Made by a program: the position numbers and the translations under genes
Shown here: one piece after another, positions 44,160-52,523 of the stretch
Layout: each line of letters begins with the position of its first letter
Position numbering within the stretch: position 1 is the stretch's first letter
Origin: Alteriqipengyuania bathyomarina_B
Lineage (GTDB): Bacteria; Pseudomonadota; Alphaproteobacteria; Sphingomonadales; Sphingomonadaceae
Direction of reading: 5' to 3'
DNA: 64,000 nt
NCBI RefSeq assembly: GCF_038594605.1
Contig: NZ_JBCFZM010000001.1
Location: forward strand, 930,001 to 994,000
The notes under the pieces: generated by a model
Seen by the model: the letters and a program-made list of their open reading frames with translations, nothing else
The model's database searches: none
Told to the model about the DNA's origin: nothing

Positions 44160-45983
44160 CTATTCGACGGTCACCGACTTGGCGAGATTGCGTGGCTGAT
44201 CGACATCGGTGCCCTTTGCGCAGGCGACATGATAGGCGAGCAACTGGACCGGCACAGCGTAGACCAGCGGTGCAATCAGCGGATGCACCCTGGGCATCTC
44301 GATCGTGGCGAGGCAGCCTTCGCCAGCTTCGGCGAGGCCATCGGCATCGGAAATCAGCACCACCTGCCCGCCGCGCGCGCGCACTTCCTGCATGTTCGAG
44401 ACCGTCTTTTCGAACAGCGGGCCCGACGGCGCGATGACGACCACCGGCACATCCTCGTCGATCAGCGCGATGGGGCCGTGCTTCATCTCGCCGCTGGCAT
44501 AGCCTTCGGCGTGAATATAGCTGATTTCCTTCAGCTTCAGCGCGCCTTCCAGCGCCATCGGGAAATCCGCCCCGCGCCCCAGATAGAGCACGTCGCGGGC
44601 CGGAGCGATGGTGTGCGCCATCGCCGCGATATCATCGTCATGGTCGAGCGCGGCGTTAAGGCACGCGGGCGCTTCGAGCAGGTGGCGGACCACCTGTTGT
44701 TCTTCATCGCGATTCATCTCGCCCTTCACGACCGCCAGCTTGGCGGCCAGTGCGGCGAGGACAGCGAGCTGACAGGTGAACGCCTTGGTCGAGGCGACGC
44801 CGATTTCGGGCCCGGCATGGATCGGCAGCAGCAGGTCCGCCTCGCGCGCCATGGTGCTGGTCGGCACATTGACGATCGCCGCGATGGTCTGCCCTTGCGC
44901 CTTGCAGTATCGCAGCGCGGCCAGCGTATCGGCGGTCTCCCCGCTCTGCGAGATGAACAGCGCGAGCCCCCCTTTGGGCAGCGGCGGTTCGCGGTAACGG
45001 AATTCGCTGGCGACATCGATATCGACGGGCACGCGCGCGAATTGTTCGATCCAGTACCGCCCGACCATGCCCGCGTAGTACGAAGTCCCGCACGCAACGA
45101 TCGTCATGCGTTCGATGCTGGAGAGGTCGAAGTCCATCTGCGGCAGCGCGACCGTCTCGTCCGCCTGTCGAACGTAGCTGGAGAGCGTTTGCGCGACGAC
45201 CGTGGGCTGTTCGAAGATCTCCTTCTGCATGAAGTGACGGTAATTGCCGCGCTCGACCGCAGCGGCGCTCGCGCCCGAAGCGACGATCTCTCGCTTCACT
45301 TCGTTGCCCTCTGCGTCGAAAACCTGCACGCCTTCGCGCGTCACGACCGCCCAGTCGCCTTCTTCGAGGTAGGAGATGCGCTGCGTCAGCGGGGCGAGCG
45401 CCAGCGCGTCGGAGCCGACGAACATCTCGCCCTCTCCGTACCCGACAACCAGCGGCGAACCGAGCCGAGCGCCGATGATCTTGTCCGGAAAATCGGGAAA
45501 CAGGATCGCCAGCGAGAACGCACCGCGCAGGCGCGGCAGCACCGCACGCACCGCGTCTTCCGGGCTGGCCCCGCGCTCCACCTCGCGGCTGATCAGCAGG
45601 GCCACGACCTCGCTGTCCGTCTCGCTCTCGGCGACGAAGCCATCGGCCTGCAGCTCTTCGCGCAAGGGTCGGAAATTCTCGATGATGCCGTTGTGGACCA
45701 GCGCCGCGGCCTTGCCTGCATGCGGGTGTGCGTTCGCTTCGGTCGGCGCGCCATGCGTGGCCCAGCGGGTATGCGCAATGCCGATTGAGCCCGGGGCGGG
45801 CTCTTCCTTCAGAACCTCGATCAGATTGGCAAGCTTGCCCTGCGCCCGGCGACGGATCATCTGTCCGCTGTCGAGCGTGCAGACGCCCGCGCTGTCGTAA
45901 CCGCGATATTCCATTCGCTTCAGGCCATCGACCAGCCGGTCGGCCACGGGGTCACCACTTACGATTCCGATAATGCCGCACAT
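44160..45983 (-). CDS. glmS: Glutamine-fructose-6-phosphate aminotransferase (isomerizing)
   Basis: A 607-residue enzyme that makes glucosamine-6-phosphate for peptidoglycan and LPS precursors. Cys2 (MCGIIGI) is the glutaminase nucleophile. The glutaminase domain spans about 2-215, and two SIS isomerase domains span about 280-420 and 455-595 (ISQSGETADTLAAL is the sugar-binding motif). The C-terminus ends in KSVTVE, as in the family. It follows an EamA transporter with a one-base gap. No glmS ribozyme is expected in this group and none is visible. Confidence 0.97.
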   Translation of the reverse strand: MCGIIGIVSGDPVADRLVDGLKRMEYRGYDSAGVCTLDSGQMIRRRAQGKLANLIEVLKEEPAPGSIGIAHTRWATHGAPTEANAHPHAGKAAALVHNGIIENFRPLREELQADGFVAESETDSEVVALLISREVERGASPEDAVRAVLPRLRGAFSLAILFPDFPDKIIGARLGSPLVVGYGEGEMFVGSDALALAPLTQRISYLEEGDWAVVTREGVQVFDAEGNEVKREIVASGASAAAVERGNYRHFMQKEIFEQPTVVAQTLSSYVRQADETVALPQMDFDLSSIERMTIVACGTSYYAGMVGRYWIEQFARVPVDIDVASEFRYREPPLPKGGLALFISQSGETADTLAALRYCKAQGQTIAAIVNVPTSTMAREADLLLPIHAGPEIGVASTKAFTCQLAVLAALAAKLAVVKGEMNRDEEQQVVRHLLEAPACLNAALDHDDDIAAMAHTIAPARDVLYLGRGADFPMALEGALKLKEISYIHAEGYASGEMKHGPIALIDEDVPVVVIAPSGPLFEKTVSNMQEVRARGGQVVLISDADGLAEAGEGCLATIEMPRVHPLIAPLVYAVPVQLLAYHVACAKGTDVDQPRNLAKSVTVE

Positions 45984-45984
45984 G

Positions 45985-46944
45985 TCAGTTGCCGTTCCCG
46001 CTGCTATCCGCCTTAGCGTCTAACGTCTCCGGCTGGCCTTGCAATGCGCGAGACATTTGCGCGGTCGTGCGCGGCGTGGTGAGCCACAGGAACAGCCCGG
46101 CCGCAATGATGGTCGCCGCCCCGCCGATGGTCGCGAGGTCGGGCACATCGCCGAACAATGCGTAGCCCAACACGATGGCGACGATCATCTGCACATAAAC
46201 CATCGGCGCGATGGTCGCCGCGCCCGCCCGGGTCGTACCTAGATAGGCGAGCCAGTGCGACGTGCTGGCGGTCACCGCAACCAGCGTGCAGCGGGCGATA
46301 ACCGTCCAGTCGGGCAAATCTACGCTCAGACTCGGCGCGCCGCTCAGATGGCCGATGGCTGCCGCGGCAATCAGGAATGGCGTTGCGAGGCAGGCGATGA
46401 ACACCTGCATCGACAAGGCGCTCCCATCGCCCGCCGATGCGCGGTTGGAGACAACCATCAGCGAGAAGAACAGGGCCGACAGGACCGGCAGGCCCGCCAG
46501 CCAGCCCAGTTCGGTGAAGTTTGGCCGCAGGACCAGCAAAACGCCGATCAGCGCCACCGGCGAGGCGATCCAGACGGCAGGGCGCACCTTCTCTTTCAGC
46601 AAGGGCCCGCTGAACAAAGCAACGAACAGCGGTGAAACAAAGGCCAACGCCAATGCTTCGGCCAGCTGCATCACGAAAATGGAGGAGAAGAAACACAGCG
46701 TCGCCCCGGCGAGGCACGCCCCGCGCGCGACCTGCAGCCACGGGCGGCGGGGGCGGAAGGCACCCGGTCCTTCCGCTCGCAGCAACAGCAGCGAAAGGCC
46801 GATCGCACCAATCGTGAAGCGCAGCGCGGCCACCGCGAGCGGCGACCACTCGCCCGCCATCGTCTTGATGATCGCATCGCCCACCGACAGCGAGCTGAAG
46901 CCCGCCACCGCCAGCAGAATGCCGCTGCGTTCGTCCTGTCGCAC
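45985..46944 (-). CDS. EamA/DMT-family transporter (drug/metabolite type)
   Basis: A 319-residue protein with ten predicted membrane helices in two EamA repeats. The first repeat runs from LLAVAGFSSLSVGDAIIKTMAGEWSP to about 140, the second from ALFFSLMVVSNRASAGDG onward. It ends just before glmS on the same strand, so they probably form an operon. The substrate is unknown. Confidence 0.88.
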   Translation of the reverse strand: MRQDERSGILLAVAGFSSLSVGDAIIKTMAGEWSPLAVAALRFTIGAIGLSLLLLRAEGPGAFRPRRPWLQVARGACLAGATLCFFSSIFVMQLAEALALAFVSPLFVALFSGPLLKEKVRPAVWIASPVALIGVLLVLRPNFTELGWLAGLPVLSALFFSLMVVSNRASAGDGSALSMQVFIACLATPFLIAAAAIGHLSGAPSLSVDLPDWTVIARCTLVAVTASTSHWLAYLGTTRAGAATIAPMVYVQMIVAIVLGYALFGDVPDLATIGGAATIIAAGLFLWLTTPRTTAQMSRALQGQPETLDAKADSSGNGN

Positions 46945-47204
46945 GTGGTGGAAAGTCCCTTTCGCAGCGACAATGCTGCCGCAACCGCCCTTACGCGAAT
47001 TGAACCGCGAAGCCAGCAGAAGGGACCCGGCGATATGGCATGGCCGCGATATGTCCCGCTCCGGGTGCCTGATCGAAACCGGCCAACTGTCGGGGTACGT
47101 TTAGGAAATTGCTAAGGTTTCGATCCTATTCACCATTCCTGAAAAGGTAATGTTGGCCATCCCGCCCGCATCACGCACCGCACCTGATTTTGGGGGATAC
47201 CGCA

Positions 47205-48746
47205 ATGAGCGCTTTCGGACGCAGGAACGGAGCCGGGGGCATGACACCCGGCAGCCGCCCCGCATTCGGCAACGCCAAGCCAATGAGGGGCACAACCCCT
47301 TCGCGCGCATCGAGCGACGAAGGCGGCGAACAGTTTCCTCCGATTCCCGACAAGGAAAAAGGGGCGGAAGGCGGCAATTCTGCGCCCAAGCCCGCTCCGA
47401 CGGACGGTAACAGGCATGCCGACGCACGGCGCCGCCTCGACGAGCGTTCCAACGCGGTCCACGTGAAGGAAGAGTTCTCGGGGTTCGAGGCGAGCGTCCA
47501 CAAGATCAAGGAACAGGTGCTGCCGCGCCTGCTCGAACGGATCGACCCCGAGGCCGCTTCCACGCTGAGCAAGGACGAGTTGGCGGAGGAATTCCGCCCG
47601 ATCATCATGGAAGTGCTGGCCGAGCTGAAGATCACGCTCAACCGGCGCGAGCAGTTCGCGCTGGAAAAGGTGCTGATCGACGAGCTGCTCGGCTTCGGCC
47701 CGCTCGAAGAGCTGCTCAGCGATCCGGACGTGTCGGACATCATGGTCAACGGCCCCGACCAGACCTACATCGAAAAGAAAGGCAAGCTGACGCTCGCCCC
47801 GATCCAGTTCCGCGATGAACAGCACCTGTTCCAGATCGCCCAACGAATCGTGAACCAGGTCGGCCGCCGCGTCGACCAGACCACGCCGCTGGCCGATGCC
47901 CGCCTCAAGGACGGCAGCCGTGTGAACGTGATCGTCCCGCCGCTCAGCCTGCGCGGCACGGCGCTCTCGATCCGTAAGTTCTCCGAAAAGCCGATCACCA
48001 TCGACATGCTCAAGAACTGGGATTCGATGGACGACAAGATGGCGACCGCGCTGAAGATTGCAGGCGCCTGCCGGATGAATGTCGTGATTTCGGGCGGTAC
48101 GGGTTCGGGTAAAACGACCATGCTCAACGCGCTGTCGAAGATGATCGACCCGGGCGAGCGTGTGCTGACGATCGAGGATGCGGCGGAACTTCGCCTTCAG
48201 CAGCCGCACTGGCTGCCGCTGGAAACCCGCCCACCCAACCTCGAAGGGCAAGGCGCGATCACCATTGGCGACCTTGTGAAGAACGCCCTGCGTATGCGGC
48301 CCGACCGGATCATCCTGGGCGAAATTCGCGGCGCGGAAGCCTTCGATCTGCTCGCCGCGATGAACACCGGCCACGACGGTTCGATGTGTACGCTCCACGC
48401 CAACAGCCCGCGCGAGGCGCTGGGCCGTATGGAAAACATGATCCTGATGGGCGATATCAAGATTCCGAAGGAAGCGATCAGTCGGCAGATCGCGGAATCG
48501 GTGGACCTGATCGTTCAGGTGAAACGCCTGCGCGACGGTTCGCGTCGTACGACCAACATCACCGAAGTGATCGGGATGGAAGGCGACGTGATCGTGACGC
48601 AAGAGCTGTTCAAGTTCGAATATTTGGACGAGAGCGAAGACGGCAAGATCCTCGGCGAATTCCGTAGCCAGGGCCTGCGCCCCTATACGCTGGAAAAGGC
48701 CCGCCAGTTCGGGTTCGATCAGGCATATCTGGAGGCCTGTCTCTGA
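47205..48746 (+). CDS. CpaF-family type II/IV secretion ATPase
   Basis: A 513-residue CpaF/TadA-like ATPase. The first 90 residues are Gly/Pro/Ser-rich and likely disordered, followed by the N-terminal helical domain. The Walker A motif GGTGSGKTT is at 297-305 (Lys303). An Asp/Glu box (LTIEDAAEL), GEIRGAEAFDLLAAMNTGHDG and RLRDGSRRT follow. CpaF powers Flp/Tad pilus assembly, but no other cpa/tad genes lie in this window. ATG 47205 has GGGGG upstream. The gene is flanked by unrelated transporters. Confidence 0.92.
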   Translation: MSAFGRRNGAGGMTPGSRPAFGNAKPMRGTTPSRASSDEGGEQFPPIPDKEKGAEGGNSAPKPAPTDGNRHADARRRLDERSNAVHVKEEFSGFEASVHKIKEQVLPRLLERIDPEAASTLSKDELAEEFRPIIMEVLAELKITLNRREQFALEKVLIDELLGFGPLEELLSDPDVSDIMVNGPDQTYIEKKGKLTLAPIQFRDEQHLFQIAQRIVNQVGRRVDQTTPLADARLKDGSRVNVIVPPLSLRGTALSIRKFSEKPITIDMLKNWDSMDDKMATALKIAGACRMNVVISGGTGSGKTTMLNALSKMIDPGERVLTIEDAAELRLQQPHWLPLETRPPNLEGQGAITIGDLVKNALRMRPDRIILGEIRGAEAFDLLAAMNTGHDGSMCTLHANSPREALGRMENMILMGDIKIPKEAISRQIAESVDLIVQVKRLRDGSRRTTNITEVIGMEGDVIVTQELFKFEYLDESEDGKILGEFRSQGLRPYTLEKARQFGFDQAYLEACL

Positions 48747-48766
48747 CAAGCATCGCCGCCCGCGCG

Positions 48767-48997
48767 TTACCCCTGTAGCAGCGCCGGCACGGCGGTCGCG
48801 AGCAGTCCGCCGCCGATGACCGCCGCGAAGACAAAGATCGTCATCCACGGCATGCAGCCGACCCGGTCGATCCGCGCGCGCTTCCCACGCCTGCCCTCAG
48901 CCACCATCGCGACCAGCGCCACCAGCACGAAACCGAGGCCAAGCAGCGCGACGCGCCCTGCATCGCTCAGGAAGATGAGTTCGTGAATCCAGTCCAT
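48767..48997 (-). CDS. Small two-helix membrane protein, unknown function
   Basis: A 76-residue protein starting at MDWIHEL, with helices around VALLGLGFVLVALVAMVA and MTIFVFAAVIGGGLLATAVPALL separated by a basic loop. I do not recognise it. A longer frame to 49027 has no better start signal. It lies between cpaF and a transporter gene, on the opposite strand. Confidence 0.5.
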   Translation of the reverse strand: MDWIHELIFLSDAGRVALLGLGFVLVALVAMVAEGRRGKRARIDRVGCMPWMTIFVFAAVIGGGLLATAVPALLQG

Positions 48998-49049
48998 CGG
49001 CAGGGCAGGTGGCGATTGCCCTCGCAAAGCGCAATGCGGCTTTCATCGC

Positions 49050-49077
49050 TTGAACCTGCGCCGCCAATCTCTAACAG
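49050..49077 (+). promoter_or_regulatory. Candidate leaderless promoter of the second EamA gene
   Basis: TTGAAC at 49050-49055 and TAACAG at 49072-49077 are 16 bases apart, and the -10 hexamer ends six bases before ATG 49084. No Shine-Dalgarno sequence is present. Confidence 0.35.
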
Positions 49078-49083
49078 CAGCGC

Positions 49084-50016
49084 ATGGATGGCAGCGTCGC
49101 CCAATCTCGCCCCCTGACGGCAATCGGCCTGCGCCTGCTGGCGGCGCTGGCGCTCACCACGCTTTCGATGCTGGTCAAGCTGACCGGCGAACAGGGCGTC
49201 CACCTTTTCGAGATCATCTTCTGGCGGCAGGCGGTCACGCTGATCGTCATGGTCGGCTTCGCCGCCGCGACCGTGGGCCTCGCGACCCTCAGACCGGTCC
49301 GTTTCAAGAGCCACGCGATCCGCAGCGCCTACGGCATCACAGGAATGGCGATGGTCTATGGCGCAGTGATCCTGCTGCCGCTGGCCGAGGCGACCACCGT
49401 CAATTTCACGGCGCCGATATGGGCGGTGATCCTGTCGATGCTGCTGCTGAAAGAGAAGATCGGCCGCTATCGCTGGAGCGCGGTCGCGCTCGGCTTCATC
49501 GGCATCCTGATCGTCACCCAGCCCGGCAACACGCCGGTCGATCCGCTGGGTCTCGCGCTGGGCCTCGGCGGGGCATTCATGGTCGCGCTCATCTCGATTC
49601 AGATCCAGGATCTCAACAAGACCGAAAGCGCGACCAGCATCGTGTTCTGGTTCTGCCTGCTGACCGTGCCGCTGCTGGCGCTCGCCCTGCCCTTCGTTGG
49701 CAAAGCCCACTCGATGGAGACCTGGCTCCTGCTTCTGGGAGTCGGGCTGAGCGGCGCGGCGGGCCAGCTGCTGCTCACCAATTCGCTGCGGTTCGGGTCG
49801 GCAGCGACGGTGATCGTGATGGACTACACCGCGCTGCTGTGGGCGACGATCTATGGCTGGCAGGTCTTCGACGAACTCCCGGTGGCGAACACCTGGATCG
49901 GCGCGCCGATCATCATCCTGGCAGGCACGATCATTGTCGTGCGCGAAGGCCATCTGGCCCGCAAGGCGCGCCGTTCGGCAGCGCCTGAGGAACCGCTCGC
50001 GCCCAACACCCGTTAA
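49084..50016 (+). CDS. EamA/DMT-family transporter
   Basis: A 310-residue inner-membrane protein with ten helices in two EamA repeats. Typical segments are EIIFWRQAVTLIVM, PLAEATTVNFTAPIWAVILSMLLLKEKIG and, in the second half, DYTALLWATIYGWQVFDELP. It differs from the EamA protein at 45985-46944 in sequence, so this is not a recent duplication. Substrate unknown. Confidence 0.9.
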   Translation: MDGSVAQSRPLTAIGLRLLAALALTTLSMLVKLTGEQGVHLFEIIFWRQAVTLIVMVGFAAATVGLATLRPVRFKSHAIRSAYGITGMAMVYGAVILLPLAEATTVNFTAPIWAVILSMLLLKEKIGRYRWSAVALGFIGILIVTQPGNTPVDPLGLALGLGGAFMVALISIQIQDLNKTESATSIVFWFCLLTVPLLALALPFVGKAHSMETWLLLLGVGLSGAAGQLLLTNSLRFGSAATVIVMDYTALLWATIYGWQVFDELPVANTWIGAPIIILAGTIIVVREGHLARKARRSAAPEEPLAPNTR

Positions 50017-50075
50017 GTCCGCAACCGGGCAAACCGCGCGCGACGTGCGGGGCCACATGTACGAAGGACCTGACC

Positions 50076-50207
50076 ATGATCCGCAAGATCGCACTCGCCA
50101 TCGGCGTCTCCACCCTCGCGCTGACCGCCACCGCCTGCAACACCGTGAAGGGTTTCGGGCAGGACGTGGAATCGGTCGGCGAAGCCGGTGAAGAAGCCAT
50201 CGACTGA
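50076..50207 (+). CDS. Entericidin A/B-like small lipoprotein
   Basis: A 43-residue peptide: a hydrophobic signal with lipobox LTATAC (Cys21), then TVKGFGQDVESVGEAGEEAID. This is the entericidin A/B pattern; in E. coli these lipoproteins affect envelope stress and stationary-phase lysis. AAGGACCTGACC precedes the ATG. A clear hairpin terminator follows, so it is likely a monocistronic transcript. Confidence 0.85.
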   Translation: MIRKIALAIGVSTLALTATACNTVKGFGQDVESVGEAGEEAID

Positions 50208-50217
50208 TTGGAGAGGA

Positions 50218-50257
50218 GGCGAACGGGCGGACCGGGTCCGCTCCGTTCGCCCTTTCC
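50218..50257 (+). terminator. Rho-independent terminator after the entericidin-like gene
   Basis: GGCGAACGG (50218-50226) pairs with CCGTTCGCC (50243-50251). CGGAC (50228-50232) and GTCCG (50236-50240) extend the stem inward, with small bulges, and CTTTCC follows. Confidence 0.65.
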
Positions 50258-50263
50258 AGTCGT

Positions 50264-50863
50264 TCAGACCTTCCGGTAAACGAGCATCAGGTTATTGGCG
50301 GGCATAGCGACGCGCTGCGTACGCTCGAAACCGTTGGCTGCCGCCAGCGCATCGACATCGGCCAGATCGCGCAGACCCCAGCGCGGATCGCGCATCTTCA
50401 GGCTCTCGTCGAATGCGAGGTTCGAGGGTGCGGTCTCCACATCGGCTTCGATATAGGGCCCGTAGAGCACCAGCGGCGCTGCTACATCGAGCAGTCGAGC
50501 AGCACCCGCAAACATCCCCCCGGTCGCTTCCCACGGGCTGATATGCACCATGTTCACGCATAGCAGCGCCGCTGCCTCGGCAATCGGCCACTGCCCCGCG
50601 CTCGCATCGAGCGTGATCGGCGCGCGCAGATTGGGCAGTGCGGCATCCTCGACATACGCAGCGATGGATGCACGCGCTTGCGGGTCCGGGTCGCTCGGTT
50701 GCCATTGAAGATCGCGAAATTCCCGCGCGAAATGCACCGCATGTTCGCCCGTTCCGCTCGCGATCTCCAGCACCAGCCCGCTCTCGGGCAATTCTTCCAC
50801 AAGCACTTGCGCAATGGGCGCGCGGTTGCGCTGTGCGGCGGGGCTTTCGCGTCGGGCGTTCAC
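50264..50863 (-). CDS. DUF938 SAM-dependent methyltransferase-like protein
   Basis: A 199-residue protein of the DUF938 class. The SAM-binding motif VLEIASGTGEHAVHFA is near the N-terminus, followed by WQPSDPDPQARASI and NMVHISPWEATGGMFAGAARLL. C-terminal YGPYIEADVETAPSN is family-typical. The start is GTG at 50863, which overlaps the upstream methyltransferase stop as GTGA. Substrate unknown. Confidence 0.85.
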   Translation of the reverse strand: MNARRESPAAQRNRAPIAQVLVEELPESGLVLEIASGTGEHAVHFAREFRDLQWQPSDPDPQARASIAAYVEDAALPNLRAPITLDASAGQWPIAEAAALLCVNMVHISPWEATGGMFAGAARLLDVAAPLVLYGPYIEADVETAPSNLAFDESLKMRDPRWGLRDLADVDALAAANGFERTQRVAMPANNLMLVYRKV

Positions 50864-51330
50864 AGCCACCGCCGCACGCGCTTGCAGTAGGCGCGATACT
50901 GCTGACCGAAAGTCGCAAGCAGATAGGGCTCCTCGCGCGCGATGACGAAACGATCGATCAGCAGGATCGCCAGCGGTACGGAGAGCAACGCACCGATGCT
51001 CTGCGCGAAGAGCGCGATGCCCAGCTGCACCGTCACCATGCCCAGATACATCGGGTTGCGGCTGAACCGGTAGATGCCCGAGGTGACGAGCGCGGTATCC
51101 TTCTTCCACGGTTCGGGATCATTGCCCGCCTTCACGAACCCCATCAGGCAGATCCCCACGATCACAGCGCCCAACGCGCCGATGACGATGCCGATGGGCC
51201 GCAGCGCCGCAACATCGATCATCGGAAGGCCCGCCCATCGCCCCGCCCCCACACCGAGAAACAGCAATCCCAGCACGATCAGCGGTGGCGGAAAGCGGAC
51301 TTTCGCGCTGTCTTCGTCGACAAAGGCCAT
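50860..51330 (-). CDS. Isoprenylcysteine carboxylmethyltransferase-like membrane methyltransferase
   Basis: A 156-residue protein with three or four membrane helices. The ICMT/PEMT-like motif GIYRFSRNPMYLGM is at about 85-98 and a C-terminal EEPYLLATFGQQYRAYCKRVRRW follows; together they form the SAM and acceptor site. Bacteria lack prenylated CaaX proteins, so the bacterial substrate is unknown. The operon continues with DUF938 at a GTGA overlap. Confidence 0.87.
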   Translation of the reverse strand: MAFVDEDSAKVRFPPPLIVLGLLFLGVGAGRWAGLPMIDVAALRPIGIVIGALGAVIVGICLMGFVKAGNDPEPWKKDTALVTSGIYRFSRNPMYLGMVTVQLGIALFAQSIGALLSVPLAILLIDRFVIAREEPYLLATFGQQYRAYCKRVRRWL

Positions 51331-51334
51331 CGCT

Positions 51335-51790
51335 CTACCCGCTGCCCTTCGCGCTGAAAAACAGGCGCGCGATCAGCCACGCAAAGAGCCCGGCGGGCCC
51401 GGCCATGAAGGTTACCAGCAGGAACGGCACCTGCACCAACCGGCCTGCGCCACGCTTGTCGGCATCGCGCGCAATCCACAGGCCTGCGAAGAGATCGAAC
51501 GCCAGGTAATGCGTCCAGCCTACCACGATCGCCCCTTCGGAGCGGAACATCGCCATCAGGCCCTGCACGCTATATTCGAACTCGGGCGCGGGCGCGGCCC
51601 CCGCAGCGGGCGCGGGATCGACGAGATTGCCGACCAGCGCGATCAGCATCACCAGATAGGTTGCGCACAGCAGGCCGATGGCCGCGTAGAGCACCGCCTG
51701 GAGCACGCTTTCGCGGCGCGGCAAGATGGTCAGCATCCCCCAGCCGATGAGCGCGATGACATTTGTGATATCGAATAAGGACTGCCACAT
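51335..51790 (-). CDS. ABA4-like family membrane protein
   Basis: A 151-residue protein with about four membrane helices. The central GWTHYLAFDLFAGLWIARDA motif and the C-terminal GPAGLFAWLIARL match the ABA4-like/DUF4281 family, named for a plant protein needed for neoxanthin synthesis. A role in carotenoid metabolism is possible in a pigmented erythrobacter but not shown. It lies four bases upstream of the ICMT-like gene on the same strand. Confidence 0.82.
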   Translation of the reverse strand: MWQSLFDITNVIALIGWGMLTILPRRESVLQAVLYAAIGLLCATYLVMLIALVGNLVDPAPAAGAAPAPEFEYSVQGLMAMFRSEGAIVVGWTHYLAFDLFAGLWIARDADKRGAGRLVQVPFLLVTFMAGPAGLFAWLIARLFFSAKGSG

Positions 51791-51796
51791 GGCGCG

Positions 51797-52513
51797 CTAC
51801 CCTTGCGCCTGACGAGCGCTGCCCTCGGTCGAACTTTCGTCGAAAGCTGGATGCACACCCCCTGTCGTAGCGCGTGAGAGCATCGCCGCAGCCCGCTCTA
51901 TTCCATCACGCTCATGGACGAATTTGCCCGGCGTGCGCCGCAGGCTGAGCGTCAGGATCGCCTGCGCGACGGTCTGCACGTCGGTGCCACGGCCACGCAA
52001 TGCGCTGATGCCCGACAAAGCTCCGTCATCATCAAGCCCTCGCTGCGAAAGCGGGCCGGGCCGCACGATGTCGAGCCGCTTGAAGCCAAGGCGCGACAGC
52101 TCGGTCTCGGCCTTGCCCTTGGCGCTCAGGTGGCGGTCGCGCGACCAGCGGTCCGCCCCTTCGGAGCTGATCGCGACCAGTCGCTCGACCCCGGCGAAGC
52201 GCGCTGTCTTGGCAATCTCGACCACGGCTTCCTCATCATCGATCGCCCGCAGCGCGCTGTCGTCCTTGCCCACGAGATTGAGCGCAGGCCCCAATCCGAC
52301 GATGAATACCTTGGGCTTCATCGCCTTCATCACCCTTGCCCAGCGATCCGCATCGGCAATGAACATTTCCATCCGGCTGCCTGGCGGAATCGCGACCTCG
52401 CCCAGCGTCAGGGCGACGAGGCGGATTTGCGGTTGATAGCGTGCGAGATGCATCAGGCGCAGCCCGATCGGCTCGCTCACTCCGCCTATCGCTACACGAA
52501 ATCGACTGCTCAT
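51797..52513 (-). CDS. NAD(P)-binding Rossmann protein (atypical SDR / HTATIP2-like)
   Basis: A 238-residue protein. The N-terminal AIGGVSEPIGLRLM segment resembles the dinucleotide-binding loop, although the Gly pattern is weaker than in classical SDRs. GVERLVAISSEGADRWS is typical of atypical SDRs of the HTATIP2/NAD(P)H-binding type. The expected Tyr/Lys pair is not clear, so enzymatic activity is uncertain. It precedes the ABA4-like gene on the same strand with a short gap. Confidence 0.65.
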   Translation of the reverse strand: MSSRFRVAIGGVSEPIGLRLMHLARYQPQIRLVALTLGEVAIPPGSRMEMFIADADRWARVMKAMKPKVFIVGLGPALNLVGKDDSALRAIDDEEAVVEIAKTARFAGVERLVAISSEGADRWSRDRHLSAKGKAETELSRLGFKRLDIVRPGPLSQRGLDDDGALSGISALRGRGTDVQTVAQAILTLSLRRTPGKFVHERDGIERAAAMLSRATTGGVHPAFDESSTEGSARQAQG

Positions 52514-52523
52514 GCCCCCCCGA

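Noticed and set aside
44067..45788. 573-codon plus-strand frame opposite glmS
   Set aside because: Antisense shadow: Arg/His/Asp-rich low-complexity composition with no domain.
50864..51109. N-terminal extension of the DUF938 gene
   Set aside because: It lies entirely within the upstream methyltransferase gene; GTG 50863 fits the family start.
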